DNA of 64,000 nucleotides, from NCBI GenBank assembly GCA_002425185.1, contig DILT01000019.1, positions 310,304 to 374,303 of the forward strand, given 5' to 3'. This document shows positions 62,731 to 64,000 of the stretch, one piece after another (within the stretch, counting starts at the first letter, position 1; each line of letters opens with the position of its first letter). Made by a program: the position numbers and the translations under genes. The stretch is from Flammeovirgaceae bacterium UBA5585. Its GTDB lineage: Bacteria > Bacteroidota > Bacteroidia > Cytophagales > Cyclobacteriaceae. Below the pieces are notes generated by a model, which made no database searches, was not told where the DNA came from, and worked only from the letters and a program-made list of their open reading frames with translations.

Positions 62731-62762
62731 TTTTGGAAACCGAATGAATGAACACTACGTTT
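62731..62762 (+). promoter_or_regulatory. Promoter of the second SAM-riboswitch gene
   Basis: TTTG (62731-62734), exactly 20 bases, TACGTTTG (62755-62762): the same boxes and spacing as the promoter at 61171, and the bases before the -7 element are also alike (GAACAC). The start is expected near 62767. The leader to the metY start codon is then about 415 bases, unusually long. Confidence 0.75.
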
Positions 62763-62793
62763 GTTTTATCAAGTCGAGGAAAGCATTTCGCTC

Positions 62794-62914
62794 AATCGAT
62801 TTATAAAGAAGCGCTGAGAGAACAGGCTCGGTGAAGCGCTAGCAACCATTTCAAAATGAAAAAGGTGCTAATTCCTGCTCCCGGCAAGGAGCCGAGGAGA
62901 ACTATAAACCGATT
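62794..62914 (+). promoter_or_regulatory. SAM-I-type riboswitch aptamer, second copy
   Basis: A diverged SAM-I aptamer. P1 is formed by AATCGATTTATA (62794-62805) with TATAAACCGATT (62903-62914), 11 of 12 pairs. The core segments are GCTGAGAGAACAGGCTCGGT (62813-62832), GAAGCGCTAGCAACC (62833-62847) and AGGTGCTAATTCC (62863-62875), followed by a P4-like stem. The sequence is only moderately like the first copy, apart from the conserved core. No terminator hairpin follows directly; instead a cysteine-rich leader ORF begins 5 bases after P1. Confidence 0.85.
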
Positions 62915-62919
62915 AATAA

Positions 62920-63063
62920 ATGAAAACAATCATCAACACACTTTCAGAACTGAGCCTTCAAGGCTTGCGTGCTTTACTTGCCCCCTTCACATCTCTTTAC
63001 TACAACCTGACAACCGACATGCAGCAGCCTTGTTGTATGTGTATCTGTTGTCCGTGTTGTTAA
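62920..63063 (+). CDS. 47-residue leader peptide with cysteine cluster
   Basis: An ATG 5 bases after the riboswitch opens a frame of 47 codons. It reads MKTIINTLSELSLQGLRALL, continues through APFTSLYYNLTTDM and ends QQPCCMCICCPCC before TAA: seven cysteines and one methionine in the last ten residues. Five of the cysteine codons are adjacent TGT pairs or near-pairs at 63031-63060. It lies between the SAM aptamer and the homocysteine-synthesis gene metY. Such a run near a T-tract is what attenuator leader peptides look like. It could in principle be a small metal-binding protein, but its position argues for regulation. It is too short for standard gene callers. Confidence 0.72.
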   Translation: MKTIINTLSELSLQGLRALLAPFTSLYYNLTTDMQQPCCMCICCPCC

Positions 63064-63075
63064 GCACCTTTTTTT
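63054..63075 (+). terminator. Candidate attenuator hairpin overlapping the leader stop codon
   Basis: GTGTT (63054-63058) can pair with AGCAC (63063-63067) over a 4-base loop that includes part of the stop codon, followed by C and seven T's (63069-63075). The stem is short (5 bp with one G-U), so it is weak as a terminator. Competing pairings exist: TGTTGTTA (63055-63062) with TAACAACA (63083-63090), and AGCACCTTTTT (63063-63073) with AAAAAGGTGCT in the aptamer (62859-62869). Confidence 0.45.
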
Positions 63076-63183
63076 CGTAGCCTAACAACATCACGATCAG
63101 CGCACTGACCGAACAGGTCATCGGTGTGTCTGCTTTGTTCCTTTTAGAAAATATCAATTGTCAACTTTTAAACAACTATCACT

Positions 63184-64000
63184 ATGTCAAACTATCGTTT
63201 CGAAACACTTCAACTTCATGCCGGGCAGGAGGTTGATCCTACTACAGGTTCACGGGCTGTGCCCATTTATCAAACTACTTCGTATGCTTTCAAAAACTCA
63301 GAACACGGAGCAAATCTCTTTGCACTGAAAGAATTCGGAAACATCTACACACGCATTATGAACCCGACCACCGATGTGCTGGAAAAAAGAATTGCCGCAT
63401 TGGAAGGTGGCGTAGCCGCTTTGGCCGTTGGCTCCGGGCAAGCCGCACAGTTTATTGCGCTTAACAACATTCTGCAGGCCGGAGATAACTTTATCACCAC
63501 TTCATTTTTATATGGAGGTACCTACAACCAATTTAAAGTCGCGTTCAAACGGCTGGGTATTGATGCGCGCTTTGCAGAAGGTGATAAGACTGAAGCCTTT
63601 GAAAAACTGATCGACAAAAACACAAAAGCGATTTACCTGGAGTCAATCGGTAATCCGGGTTTTAACATCCCCGATTTTGAAGCCCTTGCTGCACTGGCCA
63701 AAAAATATGATCTGCCACTAATCGTGGATAATACCTTTGGTGCGGCCGGTTATTTATTCCGACCGCTTGAACACGGTGCCAACGTGGTGGTGGCTTCTGC
63801 TACCAAATGGATTGGCGGCCACGGCACCTCCATTGGCGGAGTGATTGTAGACGGTGGAAATTACAATTGGGGTAATGGCAAATTCCCGCAGTTTACTGAA
63901 CCCTCCGAAGGCTACCATGGATTGAAATTCTGGGATGTTTTTGGCGAGGGAAATCCCCTTGGCTTACCCAATATTGCCTTTATTATACGGGCCCGTGTAG
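63184..64000 (+). CDS. metY: O-acetylhomoserine sulfhydrylase (MetY), N-terminal part, cut by window end
   Basis: The frame opens at the ATG at 63184 (MSNYRFETLQLHAGQEVD) and runs open to base 64000, giving 272 codons of a protein expected to have about 430. It shows PIYQTTSYAFKNSEHGANLF, YTRIMNPTTDVLEKRIAALE, TSFLYGGTYNQFKVAFKRLG and ASATKWIGGHGTSIGG with the PLP lysine. This is the O-acetylhomoserine thiol-lyase branch: it makes homocysteine directly from O-acetylhomoserine and sulfide. It sits behind a SAM riboswitch and a cysteine-rich leader ORF. No frameshift is seen in the visible part. Confidence 0.92.
   Translation, partial: MSNYRFETLQLHAGQEVDPTTGSRAVPIYQTTSYAFKNSEHGANLFALKEFGNIYTRIMNPTTDVLEKRIAALEGGVAALAVGSGQAAQFIALNNILQAGDNFITTSFLYGGTYNQFKVAFKRLGIDARFAEGDKTEAFEKLIDKNTKAIYLESIGNPGFNIPDFEALAALAKKYDLPLIVDNTFGAAGYLFRPLEHGANVVVASATKWIGGHGTSIGGVIVDGGNYNWGNGKFPQFTEPSEGYHGLKFWDVFGEGNPLGLPNIAFIIRARV

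Noticed and set aside
62856..63080. Open frame of 74 codons over the second riboswitch
   Set aside because: It begins inside the conserved aptamer in another frame than the Cys-rich leader, so riboswitch conservation explains it. The leader ORF at 62920-63063 fits the position and the adjoining T-tract better.
1..64000. CRISPR arrays, tRNA/rRNA genes, prophage or insertion sequences
   Set aside because: No regularly spaced repeats, tRNA cloverleaf, transposase or phage genes were recognised on reading both strands, although a reading by eye could miss a tRNA.

Overview
The window is a gene-dense chromosome segment (about 44% GC by eye) of a member of the Bacteroidota, most likely the Cytophagales. 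The evidence is a GWxTD-domain protein, the gliding lipoprotein GldH, a fused SecDF, an Oar-like TonB-dependent receptor with a carboxypeptidase-like N-domain, OmpA/PD40 and DUF4397 proteins, promoters of the Bacteroidota type (TTG/TTTG, about 20 bases, TAnnTTTG), and almost no Shine-Dalgarno sequences. No tRNA, rRNA, CRISPR array, transposase or prophage gene was seen.

Layout. 1-8.6 kb: end of a GWxTD protein, rlmB, a kdsD-like/manC sugar operon on the minus strand, recQ, purD, a PSP1/RicT-like gene overlapping gldH. 8.7-17 kb: secDF, a small membrane protein, then a minus-strand operon read from 16.9 kb (nrnA-like DHH phosphoesterase, three FKBP lipoprotein genes in the setting of flavobacterial gldI, rdgB, udk) with ndk divergent. 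17.5-22 kb: ECF sigma factor with a membrane partner, and a sugar-salvage set (anomeric kinase, nucleotidyltransferase, MFS permease). 22-33 kb: NAD-related genes, namely pnuC-nadR for nicotinamide riboside salvage, and a kynurenine cluster (aldehyde dehydrogenase, atypical SDR, 3-hydroxyanthranilate dioxygenase, DinB-like protein, kynureninase, kynurenine 3-monooxygenase) with an OmpA-family gene in between. 33-43.8 kb: cell-envelope genes (MltF-like transglycosylase, DUF4397 lipoprotein, TonB-dependent receptor, M14 peptidase, POTRA/barrel-like protein, haem-binding-domain protein). 44-58 kb: glutamate-synthase-domain protein, amidohydrolase, PsiE-like protein, PIN/DUF6364 toxin-antitoxin pair, beta-CASP nuclease, acylphosphatase, GapN-like dehydrogenase, deoC, a secreted nuclease, and a protein of about 1060 residues built almost entirely of TPRs. 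58-61 kb: two unannotated 39-residue tandem paralogues, lpdA, fabG, a DinB-like gene.

The most notable region is the right end (61.1-64 kb). Two methionine/homocysteine genes of the Cys/Met PLP family each follow a near-identical promoter (TTTG-N20-TACGTTTG) and a SAM-I-type riboswitch. The first has a clear terminator/antiterminator platform. The second is followed by a 47-codon ORF ending in a cysteine cluster (CCMCICCPCC), whose stop codon and following T-tract are complementary over 11 bases to the conserved core of the upstream aptamer. This suggests one leader that reads both SAM and charged cysteine tRNA. Several families of intergenic palindromic repeats are scattered through the window.
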